DNA from: Mycolicibacterium tusciae
Lineage (GTDB): Bacteria > Actinomycetota > Actinomycetes > Mycobacteriales > Mycobacteriaceae
Assembly: GCF_002086795.1 (NCBI RefSeq)
Contig: NZ_MVIM01000006.1
Span: forward strand, 1-64,000
Direction: 5' to 3'
Length of the DNA stretch: 64,000 bases
Position numbers and translations under genes: made by a program. The notes under the pieces are model-generated. The model saw only the letters and a list, made by a program, of their open reading frames with translations, was not told where the DNA came from and ran no database searches. The stretch's first letter is position 1, and every line of letters starts with the position of its first letter. Positions 34,626 to 43,494 of this stretch are shown one piece after another.

Positions 34626-35603
34626 ATGACGAGGCCGATGCGGTTCGGACTCATCGCCTCGGCGAACAACGCATCGGAGCTCGTCGAGCTCGGTCGAGAG
34701 GCCGAACTCGCCGGTTACTCGACCATCGCGCTGAACGACCACTTCAACTCCCCCGTCGCCCCGCTACTCGGCCTGCAGGCCATCGCCTCTGCGACATCGA
34801 ATGTGCGACTCTCGACCGCGGTGCTCAACCAGGACCTCCGCCATCCGGCGGTCCTCGCGAAGGAGCTGGCGACCCTTGACGTGCTGTCGGGAGGCCGGCT
34901 CGAAGTCGGCCTTGGGGCGGGCTGGGTACAGGCCGACTATGCACAGTCCGGCATATCGTTTGATGACGCGCCGAAGCGAATCGCCCGATTGCGGGAGACT
35001 ATCGAGATTGTCAAGAGCTTGTTCTCCACGCGCGCATGTACTTTCGTGGGTGAGCACTTCACCATCACTGAATTGGAGGGGACGCCCGCCACGATCCAGC
35101 CCGGCGGGGCGCCGATCATGATCGGCGGCGGCGGGGCCAAGATTCTGTCGATGGCTGCCCGGCACGCCGACATCATCCAGGTGCTCGGGGCAAGTTTCGG
35201 CACCGGCGGAGCCGTCGTGGACGACATGTCGAGCTTCCGTATCGATGCATTCGAGGAGCGCGTCGGGTGGATCTCCACGGCCGCTGGTGACCGGTTCGCC
35301 GACATCGAGCTGTCCTTGATGCTGGTGTTCGCGGTGATTACTGACGACGCCGAGGCAGCGGCGCGCGGATTCCTGGACGTCTTGAGCGCAACGGTGTCGC
35401 GCTACGGTGGTGAGGTGGGGGACGTCGACGTGCGCCTGCAAACGCTCCTCGACTCGCCCGTCGTTGCGATCGGCACCCTCGACGAGATCAGCGACAAGCT
35501 CCGCACGCTGCGGGACACGTTGGGATTCAACTACTTCGTGATGCCGTATGGCGCCAGACCAGCAGACTTCTCAGCCATCGTCGAACGCCTCACGGGCACA
35601 TAG
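34626..35603 (+). CDS. LLM-class (luciferase-like) oxidoreductase, probably F420-dependent
   Basis: 325 aa from ATG 34626; a start at 34602 inside the VOC gene is possible but has no ribosome site, and MRFGLIA at 34638 is another option. The TIM-barrel features are ALNDHFNSP near 38, STAVLNQDLRHPAVLAKELATLD near 62, GRLEVGLGAGW near 88 and PIMIGGGGAKILSMAARHADI near 164. In mycobacteria this subclass normally uses F420. It is the last gene of the MBL/VOC operon. Confidence 0.85.
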   Translation: MTRPMRFGLIASANNASELVELGREAELAGYSTIALNDHFNSPVAPLLGLQAIASATSNVRLSTAVLNQDLRHPAVLAKELATLDVLSGGRLEVGLGAGWVQADYAQSGISFDDAPKRIARLRETIEIVKSLFSTRACTFVGEHFTITELEGTPATIQPGGAPIMIGGGGAKILSMAARHADIIQVLGASFGTGGAVVDDMSSFRIDAFEERVGWISTAAGDRFADIELSLMLVFAVITDDAEAAARGFLDVLSATVSRYGGEVGDVDVRLQTLLDSPVVAIGTLDEISDKLRTLRDTLGFNYFVMPYGARPADFSAIVERLTGT

Positions 35604-35609
35604 CCGGGC

Positions 35610-35735
35610 ATGGAACACGAACGGGTCTACGTGGCCGTTGCCGCCGAGCGGCGCAAGATCGCCGACCTGATTGACACCCTCGACGGAGGATGCGCTAAGC
35701 ACCCCGGGGCTGTGCGCGGGTCACAGAGGCGGCTC
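35610..35735 (+). pseudogene. fragment of a mycothiol-dependent maleylpyruvate isomerase-family gene
   Basis: ATG 35610 opens MEHERVYVAVAAERRKIADL then IDTLD, the standard N-terminus of the MDMPI/DinB-like family. The family's next block, TPSLCAGW, is present only after a frameshift, as STPGLCAG near 35692-35715. Nothing more of the gene follows, because the decayed binding-protein copy begins at 35740. It is therefore a truncated, frameshifted remnant and a sign of recombination at this point. Confidence 0.6.
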
Positions 35736-35739
35736 CCGG

Positions 35740-36851
35740 TCATGCCTCGCCGAAACGAGCGACCAGACGGGAGTTGACTCCGTCGGGTTCCAACTCACGG
35801 GCCACCAGATATCCCGAACCCATCCAGTCCCTGCGGGTCCAGTTCCCGAATGGAATCCTGGTGCCGGGCGCGTAGGACGCTGCCGGTACGGACTTCACGC
35901 GCTCGAGCGCCTCCTTGACTCCACGCGGACTCAGTGGGTGCGCGTCGACGACGGCGTGTAGAATCGTCAGCGCGACATCGCGATTCACCACCGGCACACA
36001 CCATTCCGGAGGCCTGCCGGTTCTCTCCTTGAATTCGTCGACGAAGCGCTGTCCTACCTGATTGCCCTCGTCGTATTGATCGATCCCCGTCCAGCCCATG
36101 AACGCATTCCACATGACCGGTTGATCCACGCGTTCTCGAACGCAGTTCCAGCGAATCTAGGCGGATCCCAGTCGAGTTCTGCCAGGGCGGGATTGACGAA
36201 CACGATTCCAAACCCGAACCCCGCGTGCACGATCGCCTGCACCTTCGCGTCATAGAGCGACTGTACGGCCTTGCTCACGTCCTGGGCAGGCTGAGCGATC
36301 GAGGCTTCGGCGACGATCCTGATACCGCGCTGCCGGCAAGCCTTCCGGAAGTTCGCAACGTACGCCTCCCCTACCAGCGACTGCTCCATCCGCACGCCCA
36401 CGTCGGTGTGGCCACCCTTGACCAGCAGGTGGGCCCTGAATATCGGCTCGTCGAAGTGGGATCCCATCGGAAACGCGAAGAACCACTATCCCAGCGCCTC
36501 ATCCGAGCCGGTGACACTGATCTCAGGCACCCGGAATCGCTCGTTCAGCGCGTCTTTGATCGCGACCGCGTTGTCGCCGACATGCGGACCGAAGATCGCC
36601 ATGCAGCCATCGCCGACGAGCTCGGAGTAGGCGTCGATGACTGCCTTCACAGTGCCCTTCGATAGCCCTTCGGACCTCGCCGTAAACGATCTCGACGGGC
36701 CGGTCGATGATGCCCTTGGCCATGGCGTCGTCGAAACCATGTCGAACGGAATGGTGAGATCGTCGCGGTAGTGCTGTGGAAAGTCTTCGGACAACTTGAA
36801 GTCCATCAGGTAACCGATCCTGATCGGCTCAGCTGTGCTCTCGTATGACAT
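35740..36851 (-). pseudogene. decayed copy of the substrate-binding-like receptor
   Basis: The product follows the intact 18851-19969 protein along its whole length, from MSYESTAEPIRIGYLMDF to NSRLVARFGEA, but is split. Relative to the intact gene there are two compensating frameshifts between FDMV (about 36739) and EGLSKG (about 36670); the segment GIIDRPVEIVYGEV is read in another frame. There is a TAG in place of the Glu codon before FFAFP (about 36488), and a further frameshift near 36120, after FENAWI. It lies upstream of a P450 gene as the intact copy does of a larger set, so it marks a former duplicate cassette. Confidence 0.88.
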
Positions 36852-36879
36852 GACTCCCCTGACGTCGATTCTGGATGGG

Positions 36880-38076
36880 CTAAGCCGTGACGATGGGGAG
36901 CTTGCCCCATCCGCGAACACTGGAGGTGTGCGCCATCTCGGCATTGTCGAAGTCGACGTCCCATTCGGGCCAACGGGTCAGCATCTCTTCGAGCGCCACC
37001 CTCGCCTGCATACGCGCCAGCGACGAGCCGAGGCAGAAGTGCAATCCCTGACCGAACGACAGATGCGATCCGGTGCGGTGGATGTCGAAACTCTCCCCGT
37101 CGGGGTAATGCCGCTCATCCCGGTTGGCTGAACCGTTGAGCAGCAACATGATCGAACCCTCCGCGATCGGCTGCCCATGCGCCTCGGTGTCCCGGGCGAC
37201 GGTGCGGGCCTGCACCGGCGACGGCGACTCGTAGCGCAGCACCTCCTCGATTGCCTGGGGAATCAACGAGAAGTCCCCGGCGAGTTCACGGCGCTGCTCG
37301 GGATGCTGGGCGAGCAGCTGGCCGATGAAGCCGATCAGCCGGGTGGTCGTCTCGTTGCCCGCCCCCGCAATCATGCTCGTATAGGTCAGCACCTCGATGC
37401 GGGTCAACGGCCGCAACGTCCCGTCCTCTTCGATTTCGGCGTTGAGTAGTTGCGTCATCACGTCATCGGAAGGGTGCTCGGCTCGCCATTCGATGTAGTC
37501 GGCGAACAGTTGGTAGGCATTCTCGAAGGTGGCGCTTGACACGGACCGGAAGCTTGCGTCTTTCAGACCGATCGACGCGTCGGTGTTGTCCCGAATCTGT
37601 TGTTGCCCCTCCTCGGGGATGCCCAGCAGATAGCCGATGGTCCGCATCGGGATGAGCGCGCCGAAGTCTGCGATCAAGTCGAAGCGCGAGGAACCCGCAA
37701 GGGCGTCAAGCGCACGAACGCAATACTGACGAGTCAGGGGCTCGATGGCCTCCATCCGGCGCGGTGTGAAAACCCTTGACAGCACGCGTCGATGGAGGTC
37801 ATGGAGGGGCGGGTCCTCGAAGAGGATCACGCCGGGCGGCACCTCGACGCCGCTCATTATGATGTCCATCGTCGTGCCCTTGCCCGACCGGTAGGTGTCC
37901 CAGTTGTGCAGTTCGCGCGCGACATCGTCGTAGCGGCTCAGCGCATAGAACCCGTACTTCTCGTTGTGGTAGAGCGGCGCCTCATCCCGCATCCGCCGCC
38001 AGATCGGATAGGGGTTGTCATCGATGTCGAAGTCGAAGGGGTCGTAGTACAGATCTGCGATACTCGCGCTGGTCAT
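36880..38076 (-). CDS. cytochrome P450
   Basis: 398 aa. The I-helix is MIAGAGNETTTR (Asn-Glu before TTT), ExxR is EEVLR, and the haem loop is FGQGLHFCLG with ligand Cys348. The Asn at the I-helix position is seen in some mycobacterial steroid/alkane P450s. It lies 28 bases upstream of the pseudogene and 21 bases downstream of the DapB-like gene, so it is in a minus-strand operon starting at the 40150 LLM gene. No ferredoxin gene is nearby. Confidence 0.92.
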   Translation of the reverse strand: MTSASIADLYYDPFDFDIDDNPYPIWRRMRDEAPLYHNEKYGFYALSRYDDVARELHNWDTYRSGKGTTMDIIMSGVEVPPGVILFEDPPLHDLHRRVLSRVFTPRRMEAIEPLTRQYCVRALDALAGSSRFDLIADFGALIPMRTIGYLLGIPEEGQQQIRDNTDASIGLKDASFRSVSSATFENAYQLFADYIEWRAEHPSDDVMTQLLNAEIEEDGTLRPLTRIEVLTYTSMIAGAGNETTTRLIGFIGQLLAQHPEQRRELAGDFSLIPQAIEEVLRYESPSPVQARTVARDTEAHGQPIAEGSIMLLLNGSANRDERHYPDGESFDIHRTGSHLSFGQGLHFCLGSSLARMQARVALEEMLTRWPEWDVDFDNAEMAHTSSVRGWGKLPIVTA

Positions 38077-38097
38077 CTGCTGCTCTCCTCAAGTCGG

Positions 38098-39165
38098 TCA
38101 ACTAAATGCGTGTCGCGGCAACGTAATCGGCAGGTCGAGCGAGCTCAACAGCCCTGCCGGGGCTGATACCACATAGGGGATGGCGTTGACCACCCGCATC
38201 GCGGTGGCTGCCATCGCTGCGTGGCCCGCGGCATGGCCCTCCGCGGCACCGACGTTCATGGCACAGTGGATGTCCGGATCGCCGTCGATGTCGACGCGAT
38301 ACGTCGCGTCGAATTCCGATGTCAGCCAGTCCGGCGCCACGTCACGCGCCATCCGGATGATGTGCTCGACGACGATCGCTTCCCTGCCGTTGACCACCCC
38401 CGCAGCCCTGGTGCTCACCGCGCCGCAGGTGCCCGCCTTGATGGTGCCGAATGCGACCTCGATGTCTCGGTCGGTCACCCTGCGGTCGAGTGTCCCGCGG
38501 ACCTCTTCGACTTCGACGCCCAGTCCAGCCGCCATCAGATGAACCGGTGCTCGCCAAGCCATTTCGATGAAACCGGGTGTTTTCAAAAGAGGTTCGAAGT
38601 CGAGCGGATGGCCGAAGCCCATGCCGTTCATCATCACGTCGGCAACCGGGTAGTGGTCGTTGAGTGCGACTTCGGTGACCTTGAGACATCGGATCGTCCT
38701 GGACTGCGTCGCCAGCAGCAGTGCCAGTTGGTCCGAACCGAACCCGGGGAAGATTCCGGATGCGTAGAACGACGCGTCTCCCGACTTGGCCGCACTCTCC
38801 ATCTGCTCACGCCACTGCGGTGAGTAGTAGGCCGGCGGATACACCAGGCTGGTCGACGACGTCGACACGACGTTGATACCGGCTTCGAGGAGTTTCAGAT
38901 AGTCCGGCACCGCCCCAGCGTCACGGTCGGGTCCGCTGGCGGCATACACCACGCAGTCAGGCTGCAGCGCGATGAGCGCGTCGGCATCGTCGGTCGCCGT
39001 GACCCCGATCGGGTCGATGCCGGCGAGTGAGCCCGCGTCTTTGCCGACCTTCTCCGGCGAGTGCACCCATACTCCGACGAGGTCGAGGTCGGGTCTGCCT
39101 TCAATCGCTTCTATCGCAATGGATCCGACGCCCCCGGTCGACCAAACCACGGTTCTCAATGTCAT
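38098..39165 (-). CDS. DapB-like NAD(P)-dependent oxidoreductase, paralogue A
   Basis: 355 aa from ATG 39165 with GGAGGAG 4 bases upstream. The N-terminus TVVWSTGGVGSIAIEAIEG is a Rossmann fold like dihydrodipicolinate reductase, but the substrate part differs; mycobacteria have several such proteins, sometimes annotated as amine dehydrogenase-family enzymes. Downstream it matches the 40274 paralogue throughout (ALIALQPDCVVYAASGPDRD, AGTCGAVSTRAAGVVNGREAIVVEH). It follows the LLM gene by 16 bases. Function unknown; probably a lipid or ketone reductase. Confidence 0.82.
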   Translation of the reverse strand: MTLRTVVWSTGGVGSIAIEAIEGRPDLDLVGVWVHSPEKVGKDAGSLAGIDPIGVTATDDADALIALQPDCVVYAASGPDRDAGAVPDYLKLLEAGINVVSTSSTSLVYPPAYYSPQWREQMESAAKSGDASFYASGIFPGFGSDQLALLLATQSRTIRCLKVTEVALNDHYPVADVMMNGMGFGHPLDFEPLLKTPGFIEMAWRAPVHLMAAGLGVEVEEVRGTLDRRVTDRDIEVAFGTIKAGTCGAVSTRAAGVVNGREAIVVEHIIRMARDVAPDWLTSEFDATYRVDIDGDPDIHCAMNVGAAEGHAAGHAAMAATAMRVVNAIPYVVSAPAGLLSSLDLPITLPRHAFS

Positions 39166-39181
39166 GGTCTCCTCCTGACGG

Positions 39182-40150
39182 TCACGCTTGTTCGGACGCC
39201 ATGACGGCGCGTTCCAGATAGGGCCACGCGATGTCGGGCGGAACACCGCCGCACAGTGGGAGGAGCGGCAGCGGCGTACCGCGACGGATGCTTGCAGCGG
39301 CCTCGTCGAGGGTGAAGATTCGATAGGGTCCGGGTGTCTCACGAAGCGCGGCAACAGTTTCGGCTCGAGAGATGCTGGCGACCGACTCGTCACCGTGTCG
39401 GTAGGAGGCCGCCGTCATCGCATCGTGCAGGAGGTACGGTCCGAGCTCGTCCCAGGCTGCGTCGAGGTCGTCGGCGACGAACACCGCCGTGGGCGCGCCG
39501 GGTACCGGGAACTGGAGCACGCCCGGCTCATGGCCGTTGGCGCGACATTCGGCCTCGTAGAAGTCCTTGAGTGCGGGCGAGTCCGTCTGCGCGATGAAGC
39601 CGAGCCCGAACTTCGCCGCGCGCCGCGCCGCCGCCGTACTTCCTCCCGCGATGAGCATGTATGGCCCACCGGCCGTCGCGGGAGCCGGGGTGACACGGAT
39701 ACGTCTGCCTTCGTGTTCCACAGGTTCGCCCGCGAGCAGCCTGCGCACCAATGCGAGCGATTCGTCGGCCAACTTGCCGCGCCCCGCGACGGCTACCCCG
39801 AAGTGTTCGTATTCCTCTGTGCGGTGCCCGATTCCGAAGGCATAGGACACCCGTCCTTTACTGATGATGTCCAGGATGCTGATCTCCTCTGCCAGCCGGA
39901 CCGGATCCCAGAAGGTGATCGGCACGGCGGCCAGCAGAATCGCGAGCTGATTGGTGCGTGCCGCGATCGCGGAAGCGAGGAGGTGCGGGGCCGGCAGATG
40001 GCCGTCGTCGGTGCCGTGATGCTCGGACAACACCGCGACCAGCGCGCCGCGCGTCTCCGCCCACGAGCACATGTCGATGGCCGCCGCGTAGAGCTCCGTC
40101 GCGGATGCGCCGCCCCCGGGGGCGCGCATGTCGAACCGCAGGGTGAACAT
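39182..40150 (-). CDS. LLM-class flavin/F420-dependent oxidoreductase
   Basis: 322 aa from ATG 40150, chosen because the fold begins MFTLRFDMRAPGG; a TTG 15 bases upstream is the alternative. TIM-barrel marks are VLSEHHGTDDGHLPAPHLLASAIAART split across residues about 40-66, LAEEISILDIISKGRVSYAFGIG near 85, and YMLIAGGSTAAARRAAKFGLGF near 165. The first gene of the minus-strand operon that runs through the DapB-like and P450 genes. The motif at 40195 is its probable control site. Confidence 0.83.
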   Translation of the reverse strand: MFTLRFDMRAPGGGASATELYAAAIDMCSWAETRGALVAVLSEHHGTDDGHLPAPHLLASAIAARTNQLAILLAAVPITFWDPVRLAEEISILDIISKGRVSYAFGIGHRTEEYEHFGVAVAGRGKLADESLALVRRLLAGEPVEHEGRRIRVTPAPATAGGPYMLIAGGSTAAARRAAKFGLGFIAQTDSPALKDFYEAECRANGHEPGVLQFPVPGAPTAVFVADDLDAAWDELGPYLLHDAMTAASYRHGDESVASISRAETVAALRETPGPYRIFTLDEAAASIRRGTPLPLLPLCGGVPPDIAWPYLERAVMASEQA

Positions 40151-40194
40151 CAGCGTCGCGTCCAAGCTGGGGTAGTCACGTCGTCCGACTCTAA

Positions 40195-40208
40195 CCTAAA
40201 TTTTGTTC
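40195..40208 (-). promoter_or_regulatory. GAACAANNNTTAGG motif, copy 4
   Basis: The minus strand reads GAACAAAATTTAGG, 44 bases before the LLM ATG. It stands only 10 bases from the palindrome at 40219, so the divergent promoter region carries both motif types. Confidence 0.5.
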
Positions 40209-40218
40209 CGTTCAGGTG

Positions 40219-40235
40219 TAATAGTGATTACTATT
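40219..40235. promoter_or_regulatory. palindrome AATAGT-N4-ACTATT, probable TetR operator (copy 2)
   Basis: TAATAGT-GATT-ACTATT: the same arms as at 11056-11073 with a different 4-base centre; the outermost pair (T/A) is broken on one side. It lies 38 bases before the DapB-like gene at 40274, suggesting control by the TetR at 11143. Confidence 0.65.
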
Positions 40236-40273
40236 CTAATTGATCGGATCGTCGCTCTCCAAGAGGAGGAAAC

Positions 40274-41380
40274 ATGGCTGAAGGTACGCACCGCGTCGTG
40301 GTGTGGTCGACGGGCGGGATCGGTTCGATCGCGATCCGCGCCATCCACCAGCGACCGAATCTCGACCTCGCCGGGGTGTGGGTGCACTCACCCGAAAAGG
40401 ACGGGATGGACGCGGGCGAACTCGCCAATGGGGAGCCGATCGGGCTGGCGGTCACCACCGACGCGGACGCGCTGATCGCTCTGGCGCCCGACTGTGTCAT
40501 CTACGCGGCCAGCGGACCGGAACGCGATGCGCTGGCGATACCCGACTACGTCACGTTGCTCAGTGCCGGCATCAACGTGGTGACGACGAGTACGACGCGG
40601 CTGGTCAATCCGCACGCCTACGAACCCGCCGAGTGGCGCGATCAGCTCGTCACCGCGGCGAAGGCCGGCCAGGCGTCGCTGTACGCATCGGGCATCGAAC
40701 CCGGATTCGCCGCCGACTACCTTCCGCTGGTGCTGGCCACCCAGTCGTCACAGATCGAGAAGATCCATTGCTACGAGATCGGGTTGTACGACGACTACGG
40801 CGTACCCGACATCATGAGTGACGCAATGGGATTCGGCCGTCCGCTCGAATACGAGCCGTGGATCGCCATGCCGGGTGCCATCGAAGGCGAATGGCAAGGA
40901 CAGATCAGGATGGTCGCCGACGCGCTCGGCGTCGAAGTTCACGAGATGCGATCGACGTTCGATCGCGCGGTGACCGAACGGCCTCTCGAGGTCGCCATGG
41001 GCACCGTGGAAGCCGGCACCTGTGGCGCGTTGCGCATGCAGGCGATCGGTGTCGTCGACGGCCGTGAGGCCATCGTCATCGAACACGTCACCCGGCTGGC
41101 TCCCGACGTCGCACCGCACTGGCCCACACTGCCGAACGCCCTCGGCTATCGCGTGGTCATCACCGGCACACCGGACATCGACTGCACATTCGACGTGACA
41201 CTTCGCGACCGCAAGAAGGCCGGTATCGAGACCATGACCTCCGGGGCGGGAGCAATGGTCGCCACGGCCATGCGTGTGGTCAACGCAGTGCCCTACGTGG
41301 TCGATGCACCGCCGGGCCTGGTGAGCTCCGTCGACCTGCCTCTCACCATTCCCAAGGGAGCGTTCAGCGCCCAGGGCTGA
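40274..41380 (+). CDS. DapB-like NAD(P)-dependent oxidoreductase, paralogue B
   Basis: 368 aa, ATG with GAGGAGGAAA 1-10 bases upstream. Rossmann start VVVWSTGGIGSIAIRAIHQR, then GVWVHSPEKDGMDAGEL. It is a close paralogue of the 38098 gene on the opposite strand; the two flank the LLM gene and probably arose by duplication. The palindrome at 40219 lies just upstream. It marks the end of the accessory island: the next gene (DUF2469) starts the conserved core order. Substrate unknown. Confidence 0.82.
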   Translation: MAEGTHRVVVWSTGGIGSIAIRAIHQRPNLDLAGVWVHSPEKDGMDAGELANGEPIGLAVTTDADALIALAPDCVIYAASGPERDALAIPDYVTLLSAGINVVTTSTTRLVNPHAYEPAEWRDQLVTAAKAGQASLYASGIEPGFAADYLPLVLATQSSQIEKIHCYEIGLYDDYGVPDIMSDAMGFGRPLEYEPWIAMPGAIEGEWQGQIRMVADALGVEVHEMRSTFDRAVTERPLEVAMGTVEAGTCGALRMQAIGVVDGREAIVIEHVTRLAPDVAPHWPTLPNALGYRVVITGTPDIDCTFDVTLRDRKKAGIETMTSGAGAMVATAMRVVNAVPYVVDAPPGLVSSVDLPLTIPKGAFSAQG

Positions 41381-41386
41381 CGGCGC

Positions 41387-41692
41387 CTACTCAGGCAACC
41401 GCAGCTCGGGCTTTTCCACCTCTTCGATGTTGACGTCCTTGAAGGTGATGACCCGAACCTGTTTGACGAAGCGCGCCGGACGGTACATGTCCCACACCCA
41501 GGCGTCGCCGAGCCGCAGCTCGAAGTACACCTCGCCCTCCGTATTACGGGGCACCAGTTCGACGCTGTTGGCGAGGTAGAAGCGCCGCTCGGTCTCCACG
41601 ACGTAGCTGAACTGCCCGACGATGTCCTTGTATTCGCGGTAGAGCGAGAGCTCCATCTCGGTTTCGTACTTTTCGAGATCCTCGGCACTCAT
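41387..41692 (-). CDS. DUF2469 conserved actinobacterial protein
   Basis: 101 aa, start ATG 41692. The sequence SAEDLEKYETEMELSLYREYK is nearly invariant across mycobacteria (Rv2901c type) and lies next to rnhB there too. Function is not established. It has no signal peptide; the second half is beta-rich (YFELRLGDAWVWDMYRPARF). It is 47 bases downstream of rnhB and probably on its transcript. It ends 6 bases from the convergent DapB-like gene. Confidence 0.9.
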   Translation of the reverse strand: MSAEDLEKYETEMELSLYREYKDIVGQFSYVVETERRFYLANSVELVPRNTEGEVYFELRLGDAWVWDMYRPARFVKQVRVITFKDVNIEEVEKPELRLPE

Positions 41693-41739
41693 CGGCTCAG
41701 TTCCTTCATATACGCGTTCATCGCGACTCCAATCCTCCC

Positions 41740-42546
41740 CTACCCGAATCGGCTCTGCTGTTCGGGTTCGGCGTCGAATTCTGTGTCGAGCCCGATGTCG
41801 GGTACCAACACCGGGCCCATCTCACTCTCGACCGTCACCAGCCGTCGCACGTTGATGAACGAATACCGATGCTCGCCGCACGGGCCCAACTCGGCAAGCG
41901 CTGCGCTGTGCGCCGGGGTGCTGTAACCCTTGTGCTCGGCGAAGCCATAGCCCGGATGCTCGGCCTCCATCTTGACCATCAGCCTGTCACGACTCACCTT
42001 CGCCAGCACACTGGCCGCGGCGATACACGCCGCGGCCGCGTCACCGCCGACCACGGGCAGCGATGGGACCGACAGACCCGGCACCCGGAAGCCGTCGGAC
42101 AGTACGTACCCCGGGCGTACCGACAGGCCCGCCACGGCACGTCGCATGCCCTCGATGTTCGCCACGTGGACCCCGCGACGATCGACCTCGGCCGTCGGGA
42201 TGAAGACCACGTGATAGGCCAACGCGTACCTGCGGATCAGCGGAAACAGCCGCTCACGCTCTTTGGCGTTGAGCTTCTTCGAGTCATCGAGGGCCGCCAG
42301 GCTCTCGAGCCGGTTCGGCCCGAGGACGCATGCCGCCACCACGAGTGGGCCCGCGCAGGCCCCGCGCCCAACCTCGTCGACACCCGCCACCGGTCCTAGC
42401 CCACTTCGATACAGCGCGGACTCCAACGTACGCAGGCCGGCGGATTTCCGGATCACCGTCCGTGGAGGCCATGTCGCAGGCAACTCAGGCCCTCTGTCCC
42501 CCTGCCTTCGGCGGGCGGTGCCCCCACTTCGCCCTGAGCGGCTCAT
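41740..42546 (-). CDS. rnhB: ribonuclease HII
   Basis: 268 aa from ATG 42546, with AGGAG 7 bases upstream. Homologues usually begin near [10 protein letters not shown], which would correspond to TTG 42483 (GAGGG 6 bases upstream), so the first 21 residues may not be real; that stretch is the GC-rich repeat at 42496. RNase HII cuts RNA in RNA/DNA hybrids and removes ribonucleotides from DNA. Active-site marks are [14 protein letters not shown] (Asp, Glu), [12 protein letters not shown], and the later Asp in LSDGFRVPG with [15 protein letters not shown]. Located between lepB and DUF2469, as in M. tuberculosis. Confidence 0.92.
   Translation of the reverse strand: MSRSGRSGGTARRRQGDRGPELPATWPPRTVIRKSAGLRTLESALYRSGLGPVAGVDEVGRGACAGPLVVAACVLGPNRLESLAALDDSKKLNAKERERLFPLIRRYALAYHVVFIPTAEVDRRGVHVANIEGMRRAVAGLSVRPGYVLSDGFRVPGLSVPSLPVVGGDAAAACIAAASVLAKVSRDRLMVKMEAEHPGYGFAEHKGYSTPAHSAALAELGPCGEHRYSFINVRRLVTVESEMGPVLVPDIGLDTEFDAEPEQQSRFG
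42496..42526. repeat. short GC-rich repeat, copy A
   Basis: GTCCCCCTGCC followed by a 9- to 11-base variable centre with dyad symmetry and then GGTGCCCCCA. The same unit stands at 46338-46370. It fills the lepB-rnhB spacer if rnhB starts at 42483. Confidence 0.6.
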
Positions 42547-42556
42547 CGCGAAACTC

Positions 42557-43408
42557 CTATTGGGTCTGCGGGTTCACACTTCCCACGCCACCCCATCGCG
42601 AGGGTGGCCAGGCGATGAACTGTGCTTTTCCAATCACATTGTCGATCGGCACGGTGCCCGCCTCCGGGTCACCCGTACACAGCACGCCGCGTTGCGCGTC
42701 CTCGGGCGTGTTGGTGCAGTGCGCGCGCGAATCCGCGGAATGCGTGCGGTTGTCGCCCATCACCCAGACCTTGTCCTCGGGAACCGTCACCGGTCCGAAC
42801 TCATTGCCAAGGCACGCGGCATAGGGGTTGGAGGGCGCGACATTCATCGTGGTGTAGTCGAGATACGGCTCGTCGAGGCGCTTGCCGTCGACCGTCAGCC
42901 CTGTGTTCGTTCGGCACTCGACGGTCTGCCCTCCCACCGCGATCACGCGTTTCACCAGGTCGTTCTCGTCGGGCGGGACGAAGCCGATGAACGAAAGCGC
43001 GTTCTGTACCCAGCGCACCGCGGTGTTGTCGGAACGAATCGACTTATAGCCGATGTTCCAGTTCGGTGGACCCTTGAAGACGATGACGTCACCCGGCTCC
43101 GGCGAGGAGAACCGATATGTCAGCTTGTCGACCATGATGCGGTCGCCTGTGCAGCCGGCGCAGCCGTGCAAGGTGGGCTCCATCGACTCCGACGGGATGA
43201 GGTACGGGCGCGCGACGAACGTCAGCATGACGTAGTACAGGACAAGCGCGATCGAGATCAGAATCGCGAATTCGCGCAGGGCGCCGTGCTTCTTCTTGGG
43301 CTCGTCGGCGTCGTCTTCCGGAGCCTCCCCGGCGGCGACATCGTTTTCGGAATCGGAGTCCTCGGACGTGAGGTCGGTGGGCTGATCGGGGTCGGTGGAT
43401 CCACTCAC
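42557..43408 (-). CDS. lepB: signal peptidase I
   Basis: 283 aa from GTG 43408, chosen because TACCCT lies 6 bases before it, as in a leaderless mRNA; a GTG at 43459 would give 300 aa but has no ribosome site. The enzyme cleaves Sec/Tat signal peptides outside the membrane. An acidic cytoplasmic tail precedes one membrane helix ([20 protein letters not shown]), then the catalytic Ser in [12 protein letters not shown] (Ser75 from this start) and the Lys in [11 protein letters not shown] (Lys153). [12 protein letters not shown] follows. Located as in M. tuberculosis, between rplS and rnhB. Confidence 0.93.
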   Translation of the reverse strand: MSGSTDPDQPTDLTSEDSDSENDVAAGEAPEDDADEPKKKHGALREFAILISIALVLYYVMLTFVARPYLIPSESMEPTLHGCAGCTGDRIMVDKLTYRFSSPEPGDVIVFKGPPNWNIGYKSIRSDNTAVRWVQNALSFIGFVPPDENDLVKRVIAVGGQTVECRTNTGLTVDGKRLDEPYLDYTTMNVAPSNPYAACLGNEFGPVTVPEDKVWVMGDNRTHSADSRAHCTNTPEDAQRGVLCTGDPEAGTVPIDNVIGKAQFIAWPPSRWGGVGSVNPQTQ

Positions 43409-43494
43409 CGCATCAGGGTAGCCACCGCGGCGCTCGTCGCCGCGATCATCGGCTGCCACGCGTCAGAACCTGGCGTGTCGGCCGACGACCCCGG

